DNA of 64,000 bases from Halioglobus sp. (lineage in GTDB: Bacteria; Pseudomonadota; Gammaproteobacteria; Pseudomonadales; Halieaceae): positions 62,001 through 126,000 of the forward strand of contig JAQWNG010000034.1 in assembly GCA_029246385.1 (NCBI GenBank), given 5' to 3'. Shown here piece by piece: positions 48,128-56,772 of the stretch. A program made the position numbers and the translations under genes. A model generated the notes under the pieces. The model was not told the DNA's origin, made no database searches, and saw nothing but the letters and a program-made list of their open reading frames with translations. Numbering within the stretch: position 1 is the stretch's first letter; every line of letters starts with the position of its first letter.

Positions 48128-48997
48128 ATGGCAACCTCACCTAACACTCGCGCGCTACTGCAACTGATTCGCTTTGATAAGCCGATCGGCACCTTGCTTC
48201 TGCTATGGCCGGCCCTTTGGGCCCTCTGGCTCGCTGCGCAAGGCGTGCCTGACTTTACACTGTTGGCTATTTTTATGGTCGGCGCCTTTCTCACTCGCTC
48301 CGCCGGCTGCATCATCAATGACCTCGCTGATCGGAACCTAGACGGTGCAGTAGCACGCACCCATGATCGGCCACTCGTGACTGGCGCAATCACTGTTCGG
48401 GCAGCGGTGACCCTTGGTGTGGTACTGCTGCTGCTTGCGTTTATACTAGTCCTGTTGACCAACCGGTTGACTGTTATACTCGCCATTGCTGCAGTGATAC
48501 TCGCCGCCAGTTATCCGTTTATGAAACGCTACATGCAACTACCCCAACTGGTCTTGGGTGCCGCATTTTCCTGGAGTATTCCAATGGCCTTTGCTGCCCA
48601 GAGTAGCGCACTACCTGCAACGCTGTGGCTAGTCTATCTGGGAAACCTACTCTGGACTATGGCCTACGATACGGCCTACGCCATGGTAGATCGAGAAGAC
48701 GACCTCAAAATAGGCATTAAGTCCGCCGCCATATTATTTGGCCCGTATGACCGCGTCATGATTGCACTGCTGCAGGCGTCTAGCCTGACATGCCTTTACC
48801 TCGCGGGACAGTCGTTCGGACTGGGCTTCTACTACAACGCATCGCTGGCCGTATCTGCCGTTTTTTTTAGCTATCAGCAATACCTGATCCGAACCCGCAA
48901 ACCAGATGCCTGCTTCAGAGCCTTCCTGAATAACAACTGGGTAGGTATGGCTATCTTTGTCGGCATAGCGCTCAACTATCTGACAGACGGCACCTGA
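48128..48997 (+). CDS. ubiA: 4-hydroxybenzoate octaprenyltransferase
   Basis: A 289-residue integral membrane prenyltransferase, the next step in ubiquinone synthesis after UbiC. It has IRFDKPIGTLLLLWPALWAL, the first Asp-rich motif in NDLADRNLDGAVARTHDRPL (20 residues), and the second in DTAYAMVDREDDLKIGIKS. About eight or nine membrane helices are visible. It follows ubiC, the standard order. Confidence 0.97.
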   Translation: MATSPNTRALLQLIRFDKPIGTLLLLWPALWALWLAAQGVPDFTLLAIFMVGAFLTRSAGCIINDLADRNLDGAVARTHDRPLVTGAITVRAAVTLGVVLLLLAFILVLLTNRLTVILAIAAVILAASYPFMKRYMQLPQLVLGAAFSWSIPMAFAAQSSALPATLWLVYLGNLLWTMAYDTAYAMVDREDDLKIGIKSAAILFGPYDRVMIALLQASSLTCLYLAGQSFGLGFYYNASLAVSAVFFSYQQYLIRTRKPDACFRAFLNNNWVGMAIFVGIALNYLTDGT

Positions 48998-49004
48998 GCG
49001 GAAC

Positions 49005-50162
49005 ATGGCCCTAGGTCCGCATCCGCAGGCATTCACCTCAGAGTTTCTAAGCAGTCTGAACCAAGTTTCTGCTGCGCAATGGAATGCTATTGCAAGTACT
49101 GACTATCCCTTTCTGCGGCACGACTTTCTGCTTGGGTTAGAAACAACTGGATGCACAACAGCCGAAACCGGATGGCAGCCTTGCCATCTCATCCTTCGCT
49201 GTGACGGCGAATTGGTGGCAATTATGCCGCTTTATCTAAAGGCGCATTCTTACGGTGAGTACGTGTTCGACTGGTCCTGGGCTGATGCCTGGCGACAGAG
49301 CGGCCTTGCCTATTATCCGAAATTACTCACCGCAATACCGTTCACCCCCGCCACAGGGCCCCGCCTATGCGTCTCTAACAGCGTTGATTCGGACCAGTGC
49401 ATGCACGCCGCGCTTACCGCTGTAAAAGCTCTGGCCGCGCAGCGACACATCTCATCTTGGCATCTATTGTTCCCCGACGAAACAATGAGCGAGACCCTAC
49501 TTGATGCAGGCCTGCATCGCCGAGCAGGCACTCAGTTTCACTGGTTCAACGAGAACTATGGTTGTTTCGAGGATTTTCTTGCGACCTTCAACAGCCGTAA
49601 ACGCAAAGCACTAAAAAAAGAGCGTCGGCGTGTCGCAGAGCAAGGGCTGGTGCTAAAAACACTGACGGGAGCGCACATCGGCGAGCAAGAGTGGGAACAG
49701 TTCTATCGCTTTTACCAGCTGACTTATGCCAAGCGCAGTGGCCATGGTGGCTATCTGAGTCGTGATTTTTTCGTCACTACCGCCGCAGGCATGGGTGACC
49801 AGGTGGTGATGGTGCTGGCCTACCTCGATACGCGCGCTGTAGCCGGAGCCCTCTATTTCTGTTCTAGCGATACGCTGTTCGGGCGCTACTGGGGCTGCGA
49901 GAAAGAATATGACTGCCTGCACTTTGAGGCCTGCTATTATCAGGGTATTGAGTATTGTATCGCCAACAAAATAGCGCGATTTGACCCAGGAGCACAGGGA
50001 GAGCACAAAATTCAACGCGGCTTTCGCCCGATAAACACATGGTCGAATCACTGGATCGCAGACCCTGATCTGGCTGCAGCAGTAGGCGATTTCACTCACC
50101 GGGAGGAGGAGCAAAATAGCCTTTACCGCCAAGGAGTAAGCAAAATGTTGCCCTTCAAATAA
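49005..50162 (+). CDS. FemAB/GNAT-like protein (PF04339 type, 'peptidogalycan' family)
   Basis: A 385-residue protein of the family described as peptidogalycan biosynthesis/recognition, a double-GNAT fold related to FemAB. Visible segments are PFLRHDFLLGLETTGC, YVFDWSWADAWRQSG near residue 90, FNSRKRKALKKERRRVAEQG (20 residues), YLSRDFF and RYWGCEKEYDCLHFEACYYQ (20 residues), ending FDPGAQGEHKIQRGF. The substrate is unknown. It begins eight bases after ubiA and may be co-transcribed. Confidence 0.85.
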   Translation: MALGPHPQAFTSEFLSSLNQVSAAQWNAIASTDYPFLRHDFLLGLETTGCTTAETGWQPCHLILRCDGELVAIMPLYLKAHSYGEYVFDWSWADAWRQSGLAYYPKLLTAIPFTPATGPRLCVSNSVDSDQCMHAALTAVKALAAQRHISSWHLLFPDETMSETLLDAGLHRRAGTQFHWFNENYGCFEDFLATFNSRKRKALKKERRRVAEQGLVLKTLTGAHIGEQEWEQFYRFYQLTYAKRSGHGGYLSRDFFVTTAAGMGDQVVMVLAYLDTRAVAGALYFCSSDTLFGRYWGCEKEYDCLHFEACYYQGIEYCIANKIARFDPGAQGEHKIQRGFRPINTWSNHWIADPDLAAAVGDFTHREEEQNSLYRQGVSKMLPFK

Positions 50163-50194
50163 TACATTCCCAGCATTAGCTGCTAGCAACGCAG

Positions 50195-50974
50195 CTACGC
50201 TGGACGGCTCTCACGGGTGAACACCCACTCTCGCGCACTTGATTCGGCTTTGCTGTAGCAATATCCGGCGGTTTTGAACTCTTTTAACGCCTCGGGCTCA
50301 TCCAATTCGTTATCCAGAATAAACCGAGCCATTTGTCCGCGTGCTTTCTTGGCAAAGAAACTTATTACCTTAAATTTGTCGCCCTTGAAATCTTTAAAGA
50401 CAGGCGTAATGACGTCACCGTCCAACGCCTTTGACTGTATTGATCTAAAATACTCGTTGGATGCGAGATTGATTAGCGCCTTACTGCAGGAGCCCTTTAG
50501 CTCGCGATTAAGAGATTTTGTGATGGCATCACCCCAAAATTGATAGAGGTTTTTCCCGCCGCGATTAACAAACTTAAGCCCCATTTCAAGTCGATAAGGC
50601 TGCATCAAGTCAAGCGGGCGCAGCAGCCCGTATAGGCCAGAGAGAATACGCAGATGGTTCTGGGCAAAAATGAGCTGTGTCTCGGTCAGGCTCGAAGCCT
50701 CTAAGCCTGTGTAGACATCACCCTTAAACGCCAGTATCGACTGCTTAGCATTACTCAGCCCAAAGGGCTCCCCCCAATCGATGAAGCGCCGGTAATTCAA
50801 TTCTGCAATATTCTCACTAACCCCCATCAAAGCCTGAATATCTTTTGGGCTGAGAGCACGTGCATCGTCTATGAGCTCAGCAGATCGCGCTAAAAACTCA
50901 GGCTGAGTATTATTAAGCGTGCCCGCTGGCGTATCAAAGTCCAGTGTTTTTGCCGGCGATAAAACAGTCAACAT
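50195..50974 (-). CDS. yaaA: Peroxide stress protein YaaA (DUF328)
   Basis: A 259-residue DUF328/UPF0246 protein. It starts MLTVLSPAKTLDFDTPAG and has YRRFIDWGEPFGLSNAKQSI (20 residues), AFKGDVYTGLEA, HLRILSGLYGLLRPLD and YRLEMGLKFVNRGGKNLYQF. In E. coli, YaaA is induced by OxyR and limits free iron during peroxide stress; oxyR is 8 kb away here. It is convergent with the FemAB-like gene and stands alone. Confidence 0.93.
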   Translation of the reverse strand: MLTVLSPAKTLDFDTPAGTLNNTQPEFLARSAELIDDARALSPKDIQALMGVSENIAELNYRRFIDWGEPFGLSNAKQSILAFKGDVYTGLEASSLTETQLIFAQNHLRILSGLYGLLRPLDLMQPYRLEMGLKFVNRGGKNLYQFWGDAITKSLNRELKGSCSKALINLASNEYFRSIQSKALDGDVITPVFKDFKGDKFKVISFFAKKARGQMARFILDNELDEPEALKEFKTAGYCYSKAESSAREWVFTRESRPA

Positions 50975-51085
50975 TCGATTAAGTCCAAATTAAAAGGGAA
51001 TGGCGAAGCCATGGTCTGACCATTGTGGCGTATATGGTACTCCGTGACACTAAAATTAAGAAAGAACCATTTCCTGTGATGGGCA

Positions 51086-51238
51086 TCACGGCCGACTCCT
51101 AGGCATGCCATCCAATGCTGCGGCTATTAACCCCCACGCCACAAGAGAACAGGCTGCCAGCACGAACTCAATCGTGTAGGCCGCCTCAAAAGTACCGCGC
51201 AAGCTGTTGATATAAAAGTATAATCGGTGTACCTTGTT
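51086..51238 (-). pseudogene. Possible C-terminal remnant of a membrane protein gene
   Basis: A 50-codon frame without a start codon, bounded by an upstream stop, ends with a natural TGA. Its residues SLRGTFEAAYTIEFVLAA followed by CSLVAWGLIAAAL look like the last membrane helix of a transporter, with a basic tail (MPRSRP). The coding look without a start suggests the end of a deleted gene, perhaps of the major facilitator type. The short length makes chance possible. Confidence 0.35.
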
Positions 51239-51305
51239 TTAGGTATGTACAAATTAATATGCAACTTTACACATCATTCCCTATGTTGCGTCAAAGGCAT
51301 GCACG

Positions 51306-51327
51306 TTATGTTGAGTGTTCAACATAA
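51306..51327. promoter_or_regulatory. 9-bp inverted repeat upstream of the polysaccharide operon
   Basis: TTATGTTGA-GTGT-TCAACATAA is a perfect 9-4-9 dyad ending 72 bases before the first start codon of the locus. Its position suits an operator or activator site. No U-run follows, so it is not a terminator. Confidence 0.45.
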
Positions 51328-51399
51328 AACGCAATGGTAAAGCACCAAATGTAATGATTAACCTAGACTAAGCTGACACTAGCATGCCGAGGAACATTG

Positions 51400-51966
51400 A
51401 TGTCATACTCTACCATACGCAAATTACTCATATCACTGTCTGGCTTTTTAGCCTTGCTGTCAATTTCAGCCTCTAGTGCACCGTATCTTGTCAATCCGGG
51501 CGATGTGCTTAGAGTCGACGTGTGGAATGAAGACCTCCTCAGTCGCGATGTTTTAGTGCGCCCGGACGGCTTTATCAGCCTGCCAATGATCGGCGAGATC
51601 GACACCACCGGTCGCACTCCGTCAAACGTCAGTGATGCTATCGCTCAAGCCTTAAGTACCTACATGAAGGATACACCGCAGGTGATTGTCTCTGTACAGG
51701 GCGTTGAGGGCAATAAAATTTACGTGGTAGGCAAAGTGATTCGTCCTGGCGAATACAAAATCACCAGTGACACTGACATCGTTCAGGCACTGGCACTGGC
51801 AGGAGGCCTCAACACGTTCGCGGCCGAAAACGATATTTTGGTCTTACGACGCGAAACCGACGGTACGCAAGTTTCTATCCCATTTGAATACGCGACCGTG
51901 CAGGGTGGCGAAGAAATGCATACCAATATTGTGCTTCGTAGCCGCGATATTGTAGTCGTTCCTTGA
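51400..51966 (+). CDS. Outer-membrane polysaccharide export protein (Wza-type, exosortase-locus)
   Basis: A 188-residue protein with an N-terminal signal peptide (cleavage after about residue 26, SASSA). The poly_export domain follows: YLVNPGDVLRVDVWNEDLLS, VRPDGFISLPMIGEI, and a SLBB part with VYVVGKVIRPGEYKI-like sequence (actual IYVVGKVIRPGEYKI). Such proteins form the outer-membrane polysaccharide channel. It is short compared with Wza, as is usual in exosortase-linked loci. ATG 51400 is preceded by GAGGAA. It opens the locus. Confidence 0.88.
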   Translation: MSYSTIRKLLISLSGFLALLSISASSAPYLVNPGDVLRVDVWNEDLLSRDVLVRPDGFISLPMIGEIDTTGRTPSNVSDAIAQALSTYMKDTPQVIVSVQGVEGNKIYVVGKVIRPGEYKITSDTDIVQALALAGGLNTFAAENDILVLRRETDGTQVSIPFEYATVQGGEEMHTNIVLRSRDIVVVP

Positions 51967-51990
51967 TTGCCAAGCTCACTCATCAAAAAA

Positions 51991-53178
51991 ATGTTCAGGC
52001 GGGCTCACATCGTTTTTTGTCATGCTGGCTTTTCCCCAGCTTATTTACTGGCGGTATTTTTTATATGTACCGGCACACAAGCAAAGGAGTATTCTCTCGA
52101 CTATAAAGTGAGCGGTGGCGCAGATTACAACGACAACGAGGGGTTAAGCCGAGAAGATAAAAGGTCGACGTCTGGCGTTCAGCTTTCGCTTCCCATCAAT
52201 TTTATGATGCGCAGTGAACGAACGAGCGCGTCATTTAAAAGCGAGCTAAAATCTTTTAAGTTTGATGACAGCGGGTACAACAGCAATGATCAGAACTTTC
52301 AAGCTGATACCAGCCATCAACTGGAGCGCGGATACGTGAGCGGCAGTGCAGGCTATATGCGTGGTTCAACTCGAACTACTGAATTTCTTGATACCGGTCG
52401 CATAGGAGGCGTATCCACGCGCGTCGAGCGTGTAAGTGCTGCAACTAGCGCAGCGTACTATTTAACAGAAAATAATCGCGCCTCCGCCGGTTTAACTTAC
52501 GGAAAAACAGACTACGCAAGCCCTCGCTATATAGGCGGCACAACTATTGCCGCTTCCATTGGCGCGGCCAATCAGTGGAGCGATAGAACCTCGCTATCTC
52601 TGCGGGCTCGTGTTGCGCGCTACCAAAATGATGCCAATCGGCAGACCACATCAGACATCATTGGCTCTCAAGCGGGCTTCAATTCCGTGCTGTCGGAAAA
52701 CTTAGACATGTCACTAAGTGGTGGCCTAACGTATGTAAAGACGTCTATCGATTCTAATGCATCTGCCTCTCGGCCAGACTCTAACACTACTGGATATGTA
52801 GTTAACGGCGCCGTCAACTACAGGCAAGAGCGCTATTCGTTATCGGCGACTTTAGCTAGAAATATCAGGCCTACGGGCAATGGTGACCTGAATATATTTG
52901 ACCAGGTTACTGTTGACTACCGCTATAAATTATCAGATCTGAGCGCTTTTAACGTAAGGCTCATAGGCGGCAACACCGAAGCCTTAGAAGGTTCTTTGGA
53001 CAATGACCGCACATTTGCACTAATTCGTTTAGGTATAACTTATAAGCTGTCTCAATACTGGGCCGCGTCTGGCGGCTATACATATCGTTATCAGGATGCT
53101 GGCCGCGGTGCAGCTCAGTCCAACGCGTTGCAAATCAATCTGACTTTTAATCCCGAAACATACATGTGGTCGCGTTGA
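51991..53178 (+). CDS. PEP-CTERM-system outer-membrane beta-barrel protein
   Basis: About 395 residues. A signal peptide ends near GTQA, then the whole protein shows alternating beta-strand patterns, ending in Trp-Ser-Arg, consistent with an outer-membrane barrel. It resembles the PEP-CTERM-system-associated outer membrane protein family found in these loci. It may help export polysaccharide as an EPS porin. ATG 51991 is chosen for the signal peptide; the frame is open from TTG 51967 directly after the previous stop. Neither start has a clear ribosome site. Confidence 0.75.
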   Translation: MFRRAHIVFCHAGFSPAYLLAVFFICTGTQAKEYSLDYKVSGGADYNDNEGLSREDKRSTSGVQLSLPINFMMRSERTSASFKSELKSFKFDDSGYNSNDQNFQADTSHQLERGYVSGSAGYMRGSTRTTEFLDTGRIGGVSTRVERVSAATSAAYYLTENNRASAGLTYGKTDYASPRYIGGTTIAASIGAANQWSDRTSLSLRARVARYQNDANRQTTSDIIGSQAGFNSVLSENLDMSLSGGLTYVKTSIDSNASASRPDSNTTGYVVNGAVNYRQERYSLSATLARNIRPTGNGDLNIFDQVTVDYRYKLSDLSAFNVRLIGGNTEALEGSLDNDRTFALIRLGITYKLSQYWAASGGYTYRYQDAGRGAAQSNALQINLTFNPETYMWSR

Positions 53179-53229
53179 CGTATCACTCGCAGCCTATCAA
53201 CTTCAAGTTAAAAAGAGAATTGCCTTTTA

Positions 53230-54996
53230 ATGAACAGTGAAGAAGAATATGTAAAGTCCATGGACGATTACGTTGCCATGCTGAAGCGGCGCAAGTGGGC
53301 GATGATCATACCAGCGGTTGTTGTTTTTGCATCGGCGATAATTTTGGCTTTTGCCCTACCCCCCGTGTATCAATCACAGGCCACGATTCTGGTCCAACAG
53401 CAGGCCGTAGCGAATGCCTTCGTACAAAGTAGCGTTAACAGCTTTGCGGAACAACAGGTGCAGACTATCAGCCAGAGAGTGCTCACTGTCGCCAACATCG
53501 GCAAAATTGTTGAAGAGTTTAATCTGTATGGACAAGCAGGCGCTGACACTGCGTCTCGCCTTCCCGGCACTGAACTGGCATCACTGTTCCGTGAAGACTT
53601 AGATGTAGAAATGGTTAACTCTCAAGTAATAGATCCCAACACTGGCAGGGCTACACAAGTGACAATCGCGTTCACACTTGCATTCAAGGCAGGCTCGAAA
53701 AAAAGCGCACAGCAGGTTGCCACCAAGTTGGTGACGCTCTTCTTAGACGAAAATCTAACTATTCGAGCGGGCCAGGCAGACAGCACTGCACAATTTTTCG
53801 AAATAGAAGGTCGGCGATTAACGCGTGAGGTGTCTGACATTGGTGAGGAACTGGCTCAGTTCAAAGCGCTTAATGAAGGTAGCTTGCCACAGCTGTATCA
53901 ATACAACCTAAACATGCTTCAGAGAAACGTAGACCAACTCTCGAATACGAAAATACGGCTGCAGGAGTTGAAGACACGTGAAATTGAGATTGCCTCACGG
54001 CTCGCACAGATAAGCCCGTTTTCGCCGGTGACGCTGCCCACTGGAGAGCTAGTATTGAGTGACAGCGATAGGTTAAAAGCGGCTCAGTCGGATTATAGAC
54101 GCAAATCTGCTATATATAATGACAACCATCCCGATGTGGTTCGACTTTATCGTGAGATACAAGTTCTGCAAGCAGAGCTGGGTGTAGAAACAGACGTAGA
54201 CGATCTACGCCAGCAGTTGCAGGGCCAGAAACGGCACCTTGGTGAATTGCAGAGTAAATATCTAGACAGTCATCAAGACATTAAGAATACTCAACAACTT
54301 ATCGGCCAGCTGGAAGCAAGTATTAGGTCTGCTGGAAGCGCTGGGTCTGTAAATTATACTCCAGAGGCGGACAATCCGGCCTACGTATTACTAAGCACAC
54401 AACTTAGTGCAACGAAGTCAGAGGTCGAGTCCATCCTCAAACTACAAACTGAATTACAAGAAAAAGTAGAGCGGTATGAGGAAATAATAAAAACCGCGCC
54501 TGACGTGGAAAAAGACTATGAAGCTCTGCAACGTGATTATCGAACCGCTGTCACCAAATATCAGGAAGTCAAGAGCAGGCAGCAAGATGCACAAATGTCC
54601 AAAAGCATGGAAGCAAACCGTAAGGGTGAACGCTTTATTCTTATAGAGCCTCCCGTGTTACCCTCTGAACCAGCGAGTCCGAACCGCCCTGCCATTATGT
54701 TTTTGGGTCTATTGCTCGGAGTAGGTACAGGCGTTGGTTTGGCTCTGTTAAGAGAAGCTCTGGATAGTGGCATTCAAAGCACAGGTGAGTTAGGCAGCAT
54801 CATGGGCGAGCCGCCTCTTGTCACTATCCCCTATATTGAAAACGAATTGGATGCCACAAAAGATCAAAAGAGCCGGCGGCTACAGTGGTTAACAATGGCC
54901 GTAGGCGGCATCGTAATCTTGGCGTGTATACATTTTTTTTACATGCCACTCAACGTGCTCTACTTCGTGATATTCAATAAGTTAGGATTTAGCTAA
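53230..54996 (+). CDS. Polysaccharide chain-length determinant (Wzz/EpsF type, exosortase-locus)
   Basis: A 588-residue inner-membrane co-polymerase. A Wzz domain begins the protein with a first membrane helix (about residues 25-47) in RKWAMIIPAVVVFASAIILA (20 residues). Long periplasmic coiled coils follow (about 190-260 and 320-470). The proline-rich segment LIEPPVLPSEPASPNRP precedes the second helix. An extra hydrophobic stretch ends the protein (about 555-585). It would set polymer length together with the kinase-like ATPase encoded next; the two genes overlap by one base. Confidence 0.88.
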   Translation: MNSEEEYVKSMDDYVAMLKRRKWAMIIPAVVVFASAIILAFALPPVYQSQATILVQQQAVANAFVQSSVNSFAEQQVQTISQRVLTVANIGKIVEEFNLYGQAGADTASRLPGTELASLFREDLDVEMVNSQVIDPNTGRATQVTIAFTLAFKAGSKKSAQQVATKLVTLFLDENLTIRAGQADSTAQFFEIEGRRLTREVSDIGEELAQFKALNEGSLPQLYQYNLNMLQRNVDQLSNTKIRLQELKTREIEIASRLAQISPFSPVTLPTGELVLSDSDRLKAAQSDYRRKSAIYNDNHPDVVRLYREIQVLQAELGVETDVDDLRQQLQGQKRHLGELQSKYLDSHQDIKNTQQLIGQLEASIRSAGSAGSVNYTPEADNPAYVLLSTQLSATKSEVESILKLQTELQEKVERYEEIIKTAPDVEKDYEALQRDYRTAVTKYQEVKSRQQDAQMSKSMEANRKGERFILIEPPVLPSEPASPNRPAIMFLGLLLGVGTGVGLALLREALDSGIQSTGELGSIMGEPPLVTIPYIENELDATKDQKSRRLQWLTMAVGGIVILACIHFFYMPLNVLYFVIFNKLGFS

Positions 54997-55847
54997 TGGA
55001 ATCTTTGCAAGAAGCGATCGAAAAAGCACGCCTCGAACGAGAGGGCTTGATAGGTAAAACGACAGCCGTCGGTGCGTCACAAAAAAGTGCGTTACCGGAA
55101 GCATCAACGGAGAGCAAGGATTCTAACGAGGCCTTTGAAGCCGGAAAGAATCCATCGCCACTGCGCTCACAGCTCCGCTATAGCACTACACGGAGCGTCG
55201 AGCTGGATCCGACCATGCTATCCGCTAGCCGCATTGTAACGGCGGATATAGACGACCCGCGCGCGGAAGGCTACCGCCAGCTGCGCAGCCAGGTATTGAT
55301 TAAGATGAAGCGCAACAACTGGCACAGCCTAGCCATAACAAGCGCTCAAGAAAGCTCCGGCAAAACGCTCACAGCCATCAATCTTGCGATCTGTATGTCG
55401 CAAGAGGTTACAAATACTGTCATGTTAGTTGATTTAGACCTTCGGACCCCGCAGGTCCATTCCACGCTGGGTATCGATATTGACAAAGGTGTTGTGGATC
55501 ATCTTCTCCATGATGAACCCCTCGAGAATATCCTCGTTAACCCGGGTCTTCCTCGTTTGGTTTTGTTGCCAAGCCTGCCTCAGGGCAGTCATTCCTCCGA
55601 AATTCTCTCCTCCCCCGAAATGAGTATGTTCGTGGATGAGATTACCAACCGTTATCCAGACCGCATTATTATATTTGACTTGCCGCCCTTACTACAAAAC
55701 GATGATGCCATGGTATTTGTGCCCAAAGCCGACGCCTTCTTATTTGTAGTTGAACAAGGTGTGACGCGTCCAGACGAGATCGAACGTTCCCTGCAACTGC
55801 TCGGGCCTTCTAAAATGATGGGGACTATTCTCAATAAAGCTCGATAG
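54996..55847 (+). CDS. CpsD/CapB-like tyrosine-kinase-family ATPase lacking a Tyr tail
   Basis: A 283-residue BY-kinase-like protein. Walker A is TSAQESSGKTLTA (Lys about 123), Walker A' VMLVDLDLR (about 142-150) and Walker B IIIFDLPPLL. These partner with Wzz-type proteins to control polysaccharide synthesis. The C-terminal tyrosine cluster of true autokinases is absent: the protein stops at MMGTILNKAR with no Tyr tail. So it may bind ATP without autophosphorylating the usual cluster. It matches the exosortase-locus tyrosine autokinase family in position. Confidence 0.85.
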   Translation: MESLQEAIEKARLEREGLIGKTTAVGASQKSALPEASTESKDSNEAFEAGKNPSPLRSQLRYSTTRSVELDPTMLSASRIVTADIDDPRAEGYRQLRSQVLIKMKRNNWHSLAITSAQESSGKTLTAINLAICMSQEVTNTVMLVDLDLRTPQVHSTLGIDIDKGVVDHLLHDEPLENILVNPGLPRLVLLPSLPQGSHSSEILSSPEMSMFVDEITNRYPDRIIIFDLPPLLQNDDAMVFVPKADAFLFVVEQGVTRPDEIERSLQLLGPSKMMGTILNKAR

Positions 55848-55866
55848 CCGTTTGGAATATAGGTGT

Positions 55867-56772
55867 ATGTACTCTAATTTTTTTAGTCTAAAAGATAAGC
55901 CATTTAGCCTTATTCCTGATGGCGACTCTGTTTTTCTCTCACCGGGCCATGCCGCCGCGTTTAGCATGCTAGAATTTGGCTTGCTGGAACAAGTAGGCAT
56001 TACCGTTATTACGGGGGAGGTGGGTAGTGGAAAAACGACCCTCCTTCGACACCTTCTCAGCAGAATCGATTACAATCAATTGACCGTGGGCCTCATCGGC
56101 ACGGCACATAGCTCCTATGGGACATTGCTCAAATGGATAGTCACTGCATTCCGAATATCCATAGAGAGCAATGACGAAAGTGCATTATTGCAATCGGTAC
56201 AGCAATTTTTAATTGATCAATACGCGATCGGCAAACGTACCGTGGTGATTGTCGATGAAGCACAAAACATGTCAACACAAGATTTAGAGTCGTTGCGTTT
56301 ATTGACTAATATCAACGCCGATAAAAATCAGTTATTACAGATAATTCTAGTCGGTCAACCCGAGTTATTGCAGAAGTTTTTTGAACCGGGGATGTCTCAA
56401 CTCGCTCAACGAGTTTCCGCTGAATATAATTTGAGCCCGTTGAGTCTGCCTGATACTTTGGGGTATGTGCGTCATCGCATTGAGTCAGTTGGCGGGCAAC
56501 GTGACTTGTTTGATTTATCTGCCTTACTGGCGGTGTATTACTTTAGCGGTGGCTTACCCCGCATCATTAACACGCTCTGCGATGGGGCGCTAGTGGTCGC
56601 CTACGGCAAAAGTATCGTAACCGTAAACCTTCCGATTCTGCTAGAGGTTGTGAGCAGCAAACGAATTGGCGGCATACACCGCGCCGGCATTGATGATCCT
56701 GAGAGGGAAGCTGTCAGAAACACAGTACTTAAAATGAACGACATTGACCTTCTCAGCAGTATCCAGCATTAA
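55867..56772 (+). CDS. ExeA-like AAA ATPase (XrtA-associated type)
   Basis: A 301-residue ATPase. The start MYSNFFSLKDKPFSLIPDGD (20 residues) is the ExeA/exosortase-locus family pattern. Walker A is GEVGSGKTT (Lys about 56) and Walker B TVVIVDEAQNM, followed by LRLLTNINADKNQLLQIILV (20 residues) and a C-terminal winged region with SGGLPRIINTLCD. It may power or signal polysaccharide export. ATG 55867 has AGGTG upstream; TTG 55852 would add five residues. It is followed directly by the exosortase gene. Confidence 0.87.
   Translation: MYSNFFSLKDKPFSLIPDGDSVFLSPGHAAAFSMLEFGLLEQVGITVITGEVGSGKTTLLRHLLSRIDYNQLTVGLIGTAHSSYGTLLKWIVTAFRISIESNDESALLQSVQQFLIDQYAIGKRTVVIVDEAQNMSTQDLESLRLLTNINADKNQLLQIILVGQPELLQKFFEPGMSQLAQRVSAEYNLSPLSLPDTLGYVRHRIESVGGQRDLFDLSALLAVYYFSGGLPRIINTLCDGALVVAYGKSIVTVNLPILLEVVSSKRIGGIHRAGIDDPEREAVRNTVLKMNDIDLLSSIQH

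Larger units (their letters stand above)
50975..51399. other. 425-bp gap before the polysaccharide locus
   Basis: This gap separates housekeeping genes from the polysaccharide locus. It holds a probable gene remnant on the minus strand (51086-51238), a 9-bp inverted repeat at 51306-51327, and a 5-bp dyad TACCT/AGGTA near 51230-51246. TATAAT occurs at about 51218. I found no convincing -24/-12 (sigma-54) motif, although such loci are often sigma-54 dependent. Confidence 0.5.

Noticed and set aside
47926-48486. 186-residue open frame on the minus strand across ubiC and ubiA
   Set aside because: It is a shadow of two well-supported genes on the other strand and shows no recognisable domain.
51180-51399. 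Sigma-54 promoter of the polysaccharide operon
   Set aside because: No GG/GC pair with the required ten-base spacing in a TGGCAC-TTGC-like context could be found.
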